A stretch of DNA of 41,752 nt, from the NCBI GenBank assembly GCA_029978905.1, contig JAPOIM010000040.1, positions 1-41,752 of the forward strand. The letters are read 5' to 3'. Of the stretch, positions 15,487-23,382 are shown one piece after another. The stretch is from Planctomycetota bacterium (lineage in GTDB: Bacteria; Planctomycetota; Planctomycetia; Pirellulales; UBA1268). A program made the translations under genes and the position numbers. The first letter of the stretch is position 1, and each line of letters opens with the position of its first letter. The notes beneath the pieces were generated by a model, which saw only the letters and a list, made by a program, of their open reading frames with translations, was not told the origin of the DNA and searched no databases.

Positions 15487-16278
15487 ATGGCGACAACTGA
15501 CCAATCCCGGTGTTCGAACGCAGGCGATGCGGCCCAGCCGGCGGTGGCTGTGGTGGCGGACCTCCCGCGCGAGGCGCTCCCGCGGCACGTGGCCATCATC
15601 ATGGATGGCAACGGTCGTTGGGCTCAGGCCCAAGGGCTCCCCCGCGTTGAAGGGCACCGGCAGGGCGTCTCGAGCGTTCGCCGCACCACTGAGCATGCGG
15701 CTCGGATCGGGCTTGAGCAACTCACGCTGTACTGTCTTTCCAGTGAGAACTGGCGTCGGCCTGCAGCCGAGCTTGAGTTCCTGATGTGCCTCCTTGAGAA
15801 GTACATGATCGAGGAACGTGACCTGATCATGCGGGAGAACATCCGGGTAAGGATGATCGGGCGCCGCGAGGGGCTGCCTGCTTCCACGTTGGCAGAACTC
15901 GACCGCACGGTCGAACTCTCGCGTGGCAACACCGGCATGACGCTCTGCTTAGCGATCAACTACGGTGCCCGGGACGAGATCGCTGCGGCCGCCCGGCAAC
16001 TGGCCGAGGACGTGGGCAGCGGCACGCTCGAGCCCGCAGCCATCGACGAAGCCTGCTTCGCCTCGAAGTTGTCGACTGCCGGCATGCCGGACCCTGATCT
16101 CCTGATCCGGACCGCGGGGGAAATGCGGGTCAGTAACTTTCTCCTGTGGCAAATCAGCTACGCAGAGATCTGGGTCACCCAGGCCTGCTGGCCCGAATTT
16201 GATGAGGCGCTCTTAGAAGAGGCGTTGGTGGATTTTGCCCGCCGCGATCGCCGCTTCGGAGGACTTTCGACAACGTGA
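15487..16278 (+). CDS. uppS: Isoprenyl transferase (undecaprenyl diphosphate synthase)
   Basis: This cis-prenyltransferase extends farnesyl diphosphate with IPP to the C55 lipid carrier used for cell-wall and surface glycan synthesis. Signature blocks are HVAIIMDGNGRWAQAQGL with the catalytic Asp, GHRQGVSSVRR, LTLYCLSSENWRRP, LAINYGARDEI and PDLLIRTAGEMRVSNFLLWQ. Length is 263 residues from the ATG at 15487, which has GGGGAGA at 9-base spacing; ATG 15478 lies too close to that site. The N-terminal 30 residues before the core are low in homology. The stop overlaps the cdsA start (GTGA), the usual uppS-cdsA pairing. Planctomycetes were long said to lack peptidoglycan, so a full uppS is worth noting but is normal for the group. 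Confidence 0.96.
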   Translation: MATTDQSRCSNAGDAAQPAVAVVADLPREALPRHVAIIMDGNGRWAQAQGLPRVEGHRQGVSSVRRTTEHAARIGLEQLTLYCLSSENWRRPAAELEFLMCLLEKYMIEERDLIMRENIRVRMIGRREGLPASTLAELDRTVELSRGNTGMTLCLAINYGARDEIAAAARQLAEDVGSGTLEPAAIDEACFASKLSTAGMPDPDLLIRTAGEMRVSNFLLWQISYAEIWVTQACWPEFDEALLEEALVDFARRDRRFGGLSTT

Positions 16279-17207
16279 CCGACACCCGTTCTTCCGCCGA
16301 CAGCAGGCCCTCTGACGAGCGGACGGGCTCGAAGTTCAGGAATCGACTGGCCGTGGCGTCGGCGGTCGTCGCGGTGTTTGCATCCCTTTCGGCCGCCGAT
16401 GCGGTTGGGTTTGCCGGGATGCCCGTCGGTTGGTGGCTGCTGCCGGTGGCGGTCGGACTGGCCGTGGCTGCGACCGACGAGTTGATTCGGCTGTTTGCCG
16501 CCCGTGGGCTGCTGCTGCCTGGAATGGTGCTGCGACCTGGGGTGGCGTTGGTGGTGCTGGCGGGGATTGTCCGCCCGCCGCAACCAGATGCGTGGCCGGC
16601 GGCCGCCTTTGCCATGCCAGCCCTGGCCCACGTCGCCTGTTTGCTGGTGATCCTCGCCGTCGCCGTGATCGACTACCGTCCTGAGCGGCAGGCCCTGCAG
16701 CGGCTGACGTCTGCTTTTTTTGTGGCCAGTTCCATCGGCATCTGCCTCGCGTTCATCGTCGCTCTTCGGTTTGTGCTGCAGCCAGCGGAAGGGCGGCCGA
16801 GCATTCTGCCCTTGGCCAGCGTCGTGGCGGTCGTGAAGGGGGGAGACATCGCCGCATATGTCGTGGGGGTGCTGTTTGGAAAGTCCAAAATGGCCCCGCT
16901 GCTTTCTCCCGGAAAGACCTGGGAAGGCGCGATCGCCTCGCTGGTGGGCTCGACCACGATCAGTTGGTTGGTGCTGGAGCAGTTTGCCCCTGGTGGGCTC
17001 GAGGGGCCGTGGGGGGGCTGGGTCCTGTTTGGGCCGCTCGTGGGGCTGGCTGGAATCCTCGGAGATCTCAGCGAATCGCTGGTAAAGCGGGAGCTTGGGG
17101 CAAAAGATTCCGGCAGCGTGCTCGGGGGCCTCGGCGGTGTGCTCGACATGATCGACTCGATGCTGGTGGCGGCGCCGGTGGCCTGGATGCTCTGGGCTTT
17201 TCGCTGA
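16275..17207 (+). CDS. cdsA: Phosphatidate cytidylyltransferase
   Basis: CdsA makes CDP-diacylglycerol from phosphatidic acid and CTP, the branch point of phospholipid synthesis. The 310-residue protein is highly hydrophobic with about seven to eight predicted membrane helices. It carries the family signature near the C-terminus in the form SESLVKRELGAKDSGSVL, then GGVLDMIDSMLVAAP (usual form S-KR-KD-G-PGHGG-DR-DS). Here LGGLGG replaces PGHGG and DMIDS replaces DRxDS, both modest departures. SPGKTWEGA, another conserved block, is intact. The GTG start overlaps the uppS stop by 4 bases. A hydrophilic N-terminal tail of 25 residues precedes the first helix. Confidence 0.92.
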   Translation: MTDTRSSADSRPSDERTGSKFRNRLAVASAVVAVFASLSAADAVGFAGMPVGWWLLPVAVGLAVAATDELIRLFAARGLLLPGMVLRPGVALVVLAGIVRPPQPDAWPAAAFAMPALAHVACLLVILAVAVIDYRPERQALQRLTSAFFVASSIGICLAFIVALRFVLQPAEGRPSILPLASVVAVVKGGDIAAYVVGVLFGKSKMAPLLSPGKTWEGAIASLVGSTTISWLVLEQFAPGGLEGPWGGWVLFGPLVGLAGILGDLSESLVKRELGAKDSGSVLGGLGGVLDMIDSMLVAAPVAWMLWAFR

Positions 17208-17235
17208 ACCAGTTCCCGGAACGTGGGTTGCGTGC

Positions 17236-17244
17236 TGCTATACT
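17236..17244 (+). promoter_or_regulatory. Extended -10 promoter candidate for phoH
   Basis: TGCTATACT fits an extended -10 element (TGn followed by TATACT at 17239-17244). No good -35 is seen, which extended -10 promoters can tolerate. Transcription would start near 17250, giving an 80-base leader with the hairpin at 17304-17323. Confidence 0.4.
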
Positions 17245-17303
17245 TCTGGCGGCGGGGTGAGCGGCTTCGGGCTGCACCGTTCCGTCCAACCACCTCGGTT
17301 TCA

Positions 17304-17323
17304 CCGCCGGCTTGAGCCGGCGG
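17304..17323. repeat. Perfect palindromic hairpin just before phoH
   Basis: CCGCCGGC-TTGA-GCCGGCGG forms an 8-base stem with a 4-base loop. It ends 6 bases before the ATG at 17330, so in RNA it would occupy the ribosome-binding region. There is no T-run, so it is not a standard terminator. It may restrain phoH translation or be a copy of a dispersed palindrome. Confidence 0.6.
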
Positions 17324-17329
17324 CACTCA

Positions 17330-18283
17330 ATGCCCCGCTCGACAGTTCCGGTCGTCGATACCAAGCGGCTGCTCACCATTTTTGGACCGCGTGATCAGCA
17401 CCTCAGGCAGATTCGCTCCACGCTCGGAGTTGGAGTTTCTGCACGCGATGACACGATCCACATCGATGGGGACGGTCCTGCCGTGAAACAGGCCACCGAA
17501 GTATTTGAGCAGCTCGCGCGGATCGCTGCCGAGCGTGGTGCTGTGGAGTCGGTCGATGTGGCCAATGTGCTCTCCGCGGCCACTGGCTCTGGGCCCTCCA
17601 TGCCTCGTGAGCCCATTGAACTGAGAAACCCTGGGAAGCAAGTACTTCCGCGCTCCGATGGGCAGGCGGCGTTTGTGAAGGCGATCCGCGAGCACGACGT
17701 CGTGCTCTGCGCGGGGCCGGCTGGCTGCGGCAAGACCTTTCTTGCGGTCGCGATGGCGGTGTCGATGCTGCGGTCTGAGCAGGTGCGGAAGATCGTACTT
17801 GTGCGGCCGGCGGTGGAGGCGGGTGAGAGCCTTGGTTTTCTCCCGGGCGACCTGCAGGCCAAGATCAATCCCTACTTGCGACCGCTGCTCGATGCGCTAC
17901 GAGAACTTCTCGACTACGAAGTGCTCAAGCGACTCACCGAGCAAGACGTGATCGAGATGATCCCGTTGGCCTACATGCGCGGCCGCACGCTGAACAACGC
18001 CTTTATCATTCTCGATGAGGCCCAAAACACCACCATCTCGCAGATGAAGATGTTCCTCACCCGCTTGGGAATGGGATCGCGAATGGTGATCTCGGGCGAC
18101 ACCACGCAGATTGACTTGCCGTCGCATCTCCAAAGTGGACTGCTCGACGCGATGCAGCGGCTGCACAACATTCCCGGATGTGCCCGTGTGAGGATGGGCG
18201 GGAAAGACATCGTGCGTCATCCGCTCGTGCAGCGGATCGTAGACGCTTACGACGACACAGGAGCCGAGCCTCGCCACCCGTAG
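17330..18283 (+). CDS. PhoH-family ATPase
   Basis: The 317-residue protein has an N-terminal KH-like nucleic-acid-binding region (TIFGPRDQHLRQIRSTLGV). The PhoH ATPase domain follows, with Walker A LCAGPAGCGKTFLAV (about residues 127-141) and Walker B AFIILDEAQN. The conserved PLAYMRGRTLNNAF and VISGDTTQIDLP blocks are present. PhoH proteins of this kind are predicted RNA-linked ATPases; in many bacteria they sit beside ybeY and act with it in rRNA maturation or quality control. The order phoH-7TM-HD-ybeY here is the common one. The ATG at 17330 is chosen; a TTG at 17312 lies inside the upstream hairpin. Confidence 0.92.
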   Translation: MPRSTVPVVDTKRLLTIFGPRDQHLRQIRSTLGVGVSARDDTIHIDGDGPAVKQATEVFEQLARIAAERGAVESVDVANVLSAATGSGPSMPREPIELRNPGKQVLPRSDGQAAFVKAIREHDVVLCAGPAGCGKTFLAVAMAVSMLRSEQVRKIVLVRPAVEAGESLGFLPGDLQAKINPYLRPLLDALRELLDYEVLKRLTEQDVIEMIPLAYMRGRTLNNAFIILDEAQNTTISQMKMFLTRLGMGSRMVISGDTTQIDLPSHLQSGLLDAMQRLHNIPGCARVRMGGKDIVRHPLVQRIVDAYDDTGAEPRHP

Positions 18284-18312
18284 CAGACGCTGCTGATGCG
18301 CTCAGAGTCCCC

Positions 18313-20763
18313 ATGCCCGTAGCCCCTTCTTCGTATCGACGCCGCCTGAAACGCGGAGCCTCCATTGAAGCCCCCACAGGCTTTTGGGGCAGACTGGTCG
18401 ATCAGCTCGTGCGGTCGGAAACGATCTTCCGGCTGTCGATGTGCGGGCTCGCGGCGCTGGTGATGCTGGTGGTGCTGCGAGGCTGGCGGCCGCCGTTGTC
18501 GGTCCGTCCTGGCATGGTCGTGTCCTACGGCGTGGTGTCGCGTGTTCCCTTTGAAATGCCCGACCCGGAGCGGACACGCGAGGCTGAGGAGCGGGCGAAG
18601 AGCCTCGTGCGGGTGGTTTATGCCCAAGACAAAGCCCCGATTGTGCGGGTTCGCGATGGGCTCAAGAACCGTGTGGCGCAGATTGCGTCGGCGGAAAGTC
18701 TGACCACCGAGTCGCACGATGCCTGGAGCGACTTTGCGGCGGACGATGCCGACCTTGTGCGTTACCTTCCAGCGCCTCCCGGCCCCGACGTGGCCCCTGC
18801 GGTGACGCCGCCTGTGGCATCCGCACCCGCGCTTGAGCCCGAAGGCGATGCCGAGGGAGAGGCACCCGCAGCTCCCGAAGGAAGCACCGAGCCGCCACCG
18901 CAACTTGTGACCGACGTCGCGGACATCCCCGAGGAGGTGGCCGCACGGGTAGCCCAGGCCCAAGAGGCCTACCTCGCCTTCCGCAGCCATGTCGACACCA
19001 AGGAAAAACTTCTTGCCTTTGAAAAGGCAGTCGAGCGGGCCTTCGCAGAGATCGAACAGACGGGCGTGCTCGACAAGATTCAGCACGGGATCGATGAGGG
19101 GAGCCAAACGGAAATCGATGTGCACCCCATCGGGAATCCGCAGGAGATGGTTCGGGAGCAGGTCGCGACTGTGCTCGTTGGCGAGGCGAAGTTGCGACTC
19201 AAGCGGCGGCTCCTTGAAGAACTTGGCGAGGGAAGTTTTGCCGACACGCTCTTCGCCTACATCGAGCCAAATCTCAAGGGCACGCTCGAACTCGACCGCG
19301 AGTCGACCGATCGGGCCAAGCAGGAAGCGAAGGAGAAGACACCGGAGCAGTTTGTGCGGTATGCCACCGGCGAGGTGCTCATCGAGGCGGGCGTGCCGAT
19401 CACCACGGAAGACATGCCGCTGCTCAAAGAAGAGCATCGAGCCTATCTCGAGCAGGCCGATGTGCAGCAGTTCATTGGCAGGGCGGCGGCGATCTACGGG
19501 CTGTTCTTGGCGATGATCGCACTCGCGGGCTTCTATCTTCATCTGCATCACCCCGACATGCTGGAGGACCTCGGGCATGTCGCGACGCTGCTGGGCCTCA
19601 CGATGGTGACCATCGTCGCATGCTTGATCGGAAGCGTGGACGGCTGGCATGCAGAGATCGTGCCGCTGCTCCTCTTCGCCATGATCGTGGCGATCGCCTA
19701 CGACGAAGACGTGGCGCTGCTGCTGGCCGCGGAGGCCGCGCTGATTGTGGTCGTTGGTCTCGGACTGGGGCTTGCAGACTACGTCACGCTCACGGCTGCG
19801 GCTGCCGCCACGGTGTTTTGGATGGGCCGCATTCGGAGCCGCAGCAAACTGATTTATGTCGGTCTGTGGGCTGGGGCCGTGGCCCTCGCCACGCACATCG
19901 GGGCAAGCCTCCTTGAGGATCGGCCCCTGAATGGGCAGTTGTTCTACGAAGCGGCACGAACCGGTGGTTGGACCGTTTTGACGGGCTTTCTGATGACCGG
20001 GCTTCTGCCCTTCATCGAGCGGAGTTTTGGGGTGCTCACCGATCTGTCGTTGCTCGAAGTCGGCGACATCGCCCACCCGCTTCTGCAAGAACTCGTCCGT
20101 CGGGCGCCCGGCACCTACAACCATTCGATCAACGTGGCGAGTATTGCCGAGGCCGCCGCGGAGTCGATCGGCGCTCGCGGGCTTTTGGTTCGGGTGGGCG
20201 CTTACTTTCACGACATCGGCAAGATGCTCAAGCCCGCCTACTTCATTGAGAACCAAGGCCCGCATGGCAACCGGCATGAAACGCTGGTGCCTGCGATGAG
20301 CACGCTGATCATTGTGGCGCACGTCAAGGAAGGTGCCGAACTGGCACGCCAGTACAACCTGCCTAAGCCGATCATCGATCTGATCATGGAGCACCACGGC
20401 ACCACGCTCGTGGAGTACTTCTATCACCGCGCTTCGGAGCAATCGCTTTCGGACCCGTCGAAGCCTGGTGTGGATGAGCAGACCTACCGCTACCCGGGGC
20501 CCAAGCCAAGCACCCGAGAGAGTGCAGTGATGATGCTGGCGGATGCTGTGGAGAGTGCAAGCCGTTCGCTGACGGAACCAACGCCGGCACGGATCAAGAG
20601 CCTCGTGCACGATCTGGCGATGAAGCGACTTCTCGACGGCCAGTTTGACGAGTGTGGGCTGACGCTTGAAGAACTGAAGGAGATTGAGCGGAGCCTCGTG
20701 AAGAGCCTGAACGCGGTGTATCACGGGCGGGTCAAGTATCCGGATCAGAGGACAGCGTCGTGA
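18313..20763 (+). CDS. PgpH-like 7TM-HD phosphohydrolase (predicted c-di-AMP phosphodiesterase)
   Basis: This is an 816-residue membrane protein of the 7TMR-HD family, whose characterised member PgpH degrades c-di-AMP. After one N-terminal membrane helix (about residues 35-58) comes a large extracytoplasmic domain with SYGVVSRVPFEMPD. A cluster of seven membrane helices at about 410-610 follows, then the cytoplasmic HD domain. The metal-binding residues are in GTYNHSINVA, AYFHDIGKML, HETLVPAMST, EHHGTTL and MLADAVESASR. The extracytoplasmic domain contains a Pro/Ala/Glu-rich insertion at about residues 150-200. The ATG at 18313 is the family-consistent start. The stop overlaps the ybeY GTG by 4 bases. 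Whether this organism makes c-di-AMP cannot be seen in this window. Confidence 0.9.
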   Translation: MPVAPSSYRRRLKRGASIEAPTGFWGRLVDQLVRSETIFRLSMCGLAALVMLVVLRGWRPPLSVRPGMVVSYGVVSRVPFEMPDPERTREAEERAKSLVRVVYAQDKAPIVRVRDGLKNRVAQIASAESLTTESHDAWSDFAADDADLVRYLPAPPGPDVAPAVTPPVASAPALEPEGDAEGEAPAAPEGSTEPPPQLVTDVADIPEEVAARVAQAQEAYLAFRSHVDTKEKLLAFEKAVERAFAEIEQTGVLDKIQHGIDEGSQTEIDVHPIGNPQEMVREQVATVLVGEAKLRLKRRLLEELGEGSFADTLFAYIEPNLKGTLELDRESTDRAKQEAKEKTPEQFVRYATGEVLIEAGVPITTEDMPLLKEEHRAYLEQADVQQFIGRAAAIYGLFLAMIALAGFYLHLHHPDMLEDLGHVATLLGLTMVTIVACLIGSVDGWHAEIVPLLLFAMIVAIAYDEDVALLLAAEAALIVVVGLGLGLADYVTLTAAAAATVFWMGRIRSRSKLIYVGLWAGAVALATHIGASLLEDRPLNGQLFYEAARTGGWTVLTGFLMTGLLPFIERSFGVLTDLSLLEVGDIAHPLLQELVRRAPGTYNHSINVASIAEAAAESIGARGLLVRVGAYFHDIGKMLKPAYFIENQGPHGNRHETLVPAMSTLIIVAHVKEGAELARQYNLPKPIIDLIMEHHGTTLVEYFYHRASEQSLSDPSKPGVDEQTYRYPGPKPSTRESAVMMLADAVESASRSLTEPTPARIKSLVHDLAMKRLLDGQFDECGLTLEELKEIERSLVKSLNAVYHGRVKYPDQRTAS

Positions 20764-21272
20764 GCAAGGAAGGCGTTGTCGTCGAAGTCTCCAATCGCCA
20801 GCGTCGCCTCAAAGCCAGCGTGGCGTGGGTCAGGCAGTTGGTGCGTGGGGCCTGCGGCTCTCTTGGTATTGCAGAGGCAGAGATCTCCGTCGTGCTGCTG
20901 GGGGATGCTGCGATGGCTGAGGTCAACCAAGAGTGGTTGGAGCATGAAGGCCCAACTGATGTGATCACCTTTGGGCTCTCGGAGGCCACCGACGAGGTGG
21001 CCGCGTGGCCGGGAGGGCTTTCCGGCGATATCGCCGTGAGCACGGAGACGGCGTGTCGGGTTGCGGAGGAACTGGGCTGGGCAGCAGAGCATGAACTGGC
21101 CTACTACATCATCCACGGCGTGCTGCACCTCGCAGGGTATGACGACACGACCTCGGCAGCCCGTGTGAAAATGCGGCGGGCTGAGCGGCGTGTGATGGCC
21201 GCCATCGGCCTGCCTGCCCCGCCTCGTCGGCCCGTCACCAAGGCCCGTCCTCGCCCCACTCGATCCCGTTGA
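20760..21272 (+). CDS. ybeY: Endoribonuclease YbeY, with altered zinc motif
   Basis: YbeY is a metal-dependent endoribonuclease for 16S rRNA 3' maturation and ribosome quality control. The 170-residue protein has the conserved EHEGPTDVITFGL and GDIAVSTE segments. The metal site reads IIHGVLHLAGYDDTT: the first two histidines (about H119 and H123) are kept, but the expected third histidine is Asp (about D129). Asp can bind zinc, and related lineages also vary here, so the enzyme may still work. The rest of the length and spacing is normal. The GTG start overlaps the upstream stop. Its neighbours phoH and the 7TM-HD gene are the usual ones. Confidence 0.9.
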   Translation: MSKEGVVVEVSNRQRRLKASVAWVRQLVRGACGSLGIAEAEISVVLLGDAAMAEVNQEWLEHEGPTDVITFGLSEATDEVAAWPGGLSGDIAVSTETACRVAEELGWAAEHELAYYIIHGVLHLAGYDDTTSAARVKMRRAERRVMAAIGLPAPPRRPVTKARPRPTRSR

Positions 21273-21283
21273 AAACGCCCTGC

Positions 21284-22597
21284 ATGCCAAGCCTTTTGCT
21301 GCCTTCTGTCGCCGTGATCACCGCCGATCCACCCGCGGCCACTGCCGCGGGTGCGGTGGGCCTGCTTGCGATCGCTGCGGCCGCCGCGATTCAGGCGCGG
21401 GCGGTGCGCGGAGCAAGGCGTCATCGGCTGCAGGAGATCTGTCGCGAGCAAGGGATGCCAGAACGCTACGACGAAATCGTCGATGCGAGTGAAACGGTGG
21501 CCTTTTTTGCCGCCTCTGTTGTGACCATGGCAACCGCGGGCGCCACGATTCTGGCGGCGCTGCGGTGGATTGTTCCCTCGGCATCACCGGCGCGGGCCGC
21601 AGCGGTGGCCGCAGGCTTCACCGGGGTGCTCTGGCTCCTGCTCGTCGTGATGCCGATGGTGGTCACCAGGCTTGCGGGGCCGGTGATTGCGGTCCGTTCC
21701 TGGTGGTTTTGGAGGGGCGTGATCGGTGTCGGGCGTCCCGTGATGGCGATCATCGGACGGCTGGCGACCCTGGTGGGCCGCGTGACCGGTCATCGCGAAG
21801 TGCCACCGACCGATGAACAACTGCAGGACGAACTGCGGCTGGTGGTGGACGAAGCGCACCGTGACGGGCGGTTGCAGTCATCGGCCCGTGACATGATCGA
21901 GGGCGTGATCGATCTTGGCGAGGTCAAGGTGTCCCAGATCATGACCAACCGCACCGACATGATCACCCTCTCGGTTGGGCTTTCCTTTGACGAAGTGGTG
22001 CGGCACGCGGCCGAATGCGGCCACTCGCGGATCCCGATGTGGGAAGACTCACCGGACAACATCATTGGCATGCTGCACACTCGCGAACTGCTCACTGAGC
22101 TTTCACGAAAGGACGCAGAGCGCCCAGATCTCCGCACGCTCCTCAGGGCCCCCTTCTTCGTGCCAGAGAGCAAGAGCGTGCAGAAGTTGCTTCGTGAGTT
22201 TCAGCAGACCCACACGCATATGGCCCTGGTGACCAACGAGTTTGGTGGGGTGGCCGGGCTGGTCACGATTGAGGATGTCTTGGAAGAGATCGTTGGTGAG
22301 ATCGCCGACGAGCACGACGAAGACACCACGGATGGTTTTCGCATTATCGATGAGGGAGTTGCGGAAGCGCGGGCCCAGGTGCGTCTGGAAGAAGTCAACG
22401 AGCGGCTCAATCTGCAGCTTCCCGAGGAAGCCGACTTTGAGACGATCGGCGGGCTTGTCTTTCATCTCGCCGGCCGCATTCCCTCGATCGGCGAGGCGTT
22501 TGAGTCGGATGGGGTGCGGCTGCAGGTGCTCGGAGCGACCCGCCGCCGTATCGATTGGGTGCGTATCGAACGACTTCCCGAGCCCGCGGCAGGCTAA
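21284..22597 (+). CDS. CorC/HlyC-type CBS-domain membrane protein
   Basis: The protein (437 residues) combines a membrane region, two CBS domains and a C-terminal CorC/HlyC domain. Membrane helices lie at about 20-40, 60-85 and 100-130. The CBS pair follows (about 200-330; VKVSQIMTNRTDMITLS and HMALVTNEFGGVAGLVTIED), then the CorC domain (EADFETIGGLVFHLAGRIP). Proteins of this architecture are linked to magnesium/cobalt resistance or ion efflux; the CBS domains likely sense adenine nucleotides. The membrane region is less conserved than the rest and carries only part of the usual DUF21/CNNM pattern. A TTG at 21269 overlapping the ybeY stop is an alternative start, and the ATG at 21284 the conservative one. 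The gene is followed after 2 bases by recO. Confidence 0.87.
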   Translation: MPSLLLPSVAVITADPPAATAAGAVGLLAIAAAAAIQARAVRGARRHRLQEICREQGMPERYDEIVDASETVAFFAASVVTMATAGATILAALRWIVPSASPARAAAVAAGFTGVLWLLLVVMPMVVTRLAGPVIAVRSWWFWRGVIGVGRPVMAIIGRLATLVGRVTGHREVPPTDEQLQDELRLVVDEAHRDGRLQSSARDMIEGVIDLGEVKVSQIMTNRTDMITLSVGLSFDEVVRHAAECGHSRIPMWEDSPDNIIGMLHTRELLTELSRKDAERPDLRTLLRAPFFVPESKSVQKLLREFQQTHTHMALVTNEFGGVAGLVTIEDVLEEIVGEIADEHDEDTTDGFRIIDEGVAEARAQVRLEEVNERLNLQLPEEADFETIGGLVFHLAGRIPSIGEAFESDGVRLQVLGATRRRIDWVRIERLPEPAAG

Positions 22598-22599
22598 CC

Positions 22600-23382
22600 A
22601 TGGTGCCCGAGAAGGCCCAGGGGATCGTTGTCCGGACCTATCCGTACAGCGAGACCAGTTGCATCGCCACGATTTTCACCCGCGAGTTCGGCAAGCTGCG
22701 GGCTCTGGCGAAGGGAGCGTGGCGGCCGAAGAACGCTTTTGACTCCGCCCTTGACCTGCTTTCGATCTGTCAGGTACTCGTCCTCCGTCGTTCGTCCGGA
22801 GGCCTCGATCTTTTGACCGAGGCGTCGCTTGAGCGGCGGTTCCGCGTGGGCCGATCTCTCGCGGGATTTCATGGCGGGATGTATCTCGCCGAACTCCTCG
22901 ACGCCCTGACCGCAGAAGCCGACCCTCAACCGGAGATGTTTGATGCTGTTGAGACAGCACTCATCACGCTCTCAGCCGATTCCGACGAGTGGTCGTCGGC
23001 GTCTGCACCCGTTGCGGTGTTGGCTGCCGAGCTTGCGCTCCTGCAGGCGGGTGGACACGGCCCGGCGGTCGGTCGCTGCGGGGCCTGCGGCGTTCGTCTT
23101 GAGCCAACGGGCCGCACCGCATTCGGGATGCTCGATGGGGGGGCGCTCTGCACAAACTGCCGTCGAGGCAAGCGAGGCTTGGTCTCGGTCTCCGTGGCAG
23201 GCACGGCCGCGCTGCGGGCAGCCGCAGCCCGTGCGGTCGGGAGAAAAGATCGCGACATCACGATCGAAGGTCGTGTTTTGGGGGAGCTGCGGGCTGTGAT
23301 GAATACCTACGTTTCCCACACGTTGGGGAGGCGGCTGAACTCAGCCCGCCACCTCTCCAACGGCACGAGCCAACACCTATGA
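22600..23382 (+). CDS. recO: DNA repair protein RecO
   Basis: RecO helps load RecA on SSB-coated DNA together with RecR in the RecFOR pathway. The 260-residue protein has the N-terminal OB-fold (KAQGIVVRTYPYSETSCIATIFTREFGKLRALAKG), the central helical domain, and a zinc site with RCGACGVRLEP and CTNCRRG. The C-terminal helix region ends in a short polar tail. Length and motifs are as expected. The ATG at 22600 lies 2 bases after the upstream stop; its own stop overlaps the next ATG (ATGA). Confidence 0.92.
   Translation: MVPEKAQGIVVRTYPYSETSCIATIFTREFGKLRALAKGAWRPKNAFDSALDLLSICQVLVLRRSSGGLDLLTEASLERRFRVGRSLAGFHGGMYLAELLDALTAEADPQPEMFDAVETALITLSADSDEWSSASAPVAVLAAELALLQAGGHGPAVGRCGACGVRLEPTGRTAFGMLDGGALCTNCRRGKRGLVSVSVAGTAALRAAAARAVGRKDRDITIEGRVLGELRAVMNTYVSHTLGRRLNSARHLSNGTSQHL

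Noticed and set aside
18247-20724. 825-residue minus-strand open frame opposite the 7TM-HD gene
   Set aside because: It is antisense to a clear PgpH-family protein with intact HD motifs. Long antisense frames are common in GC-rich DNA, and this one has no recognisable domain.
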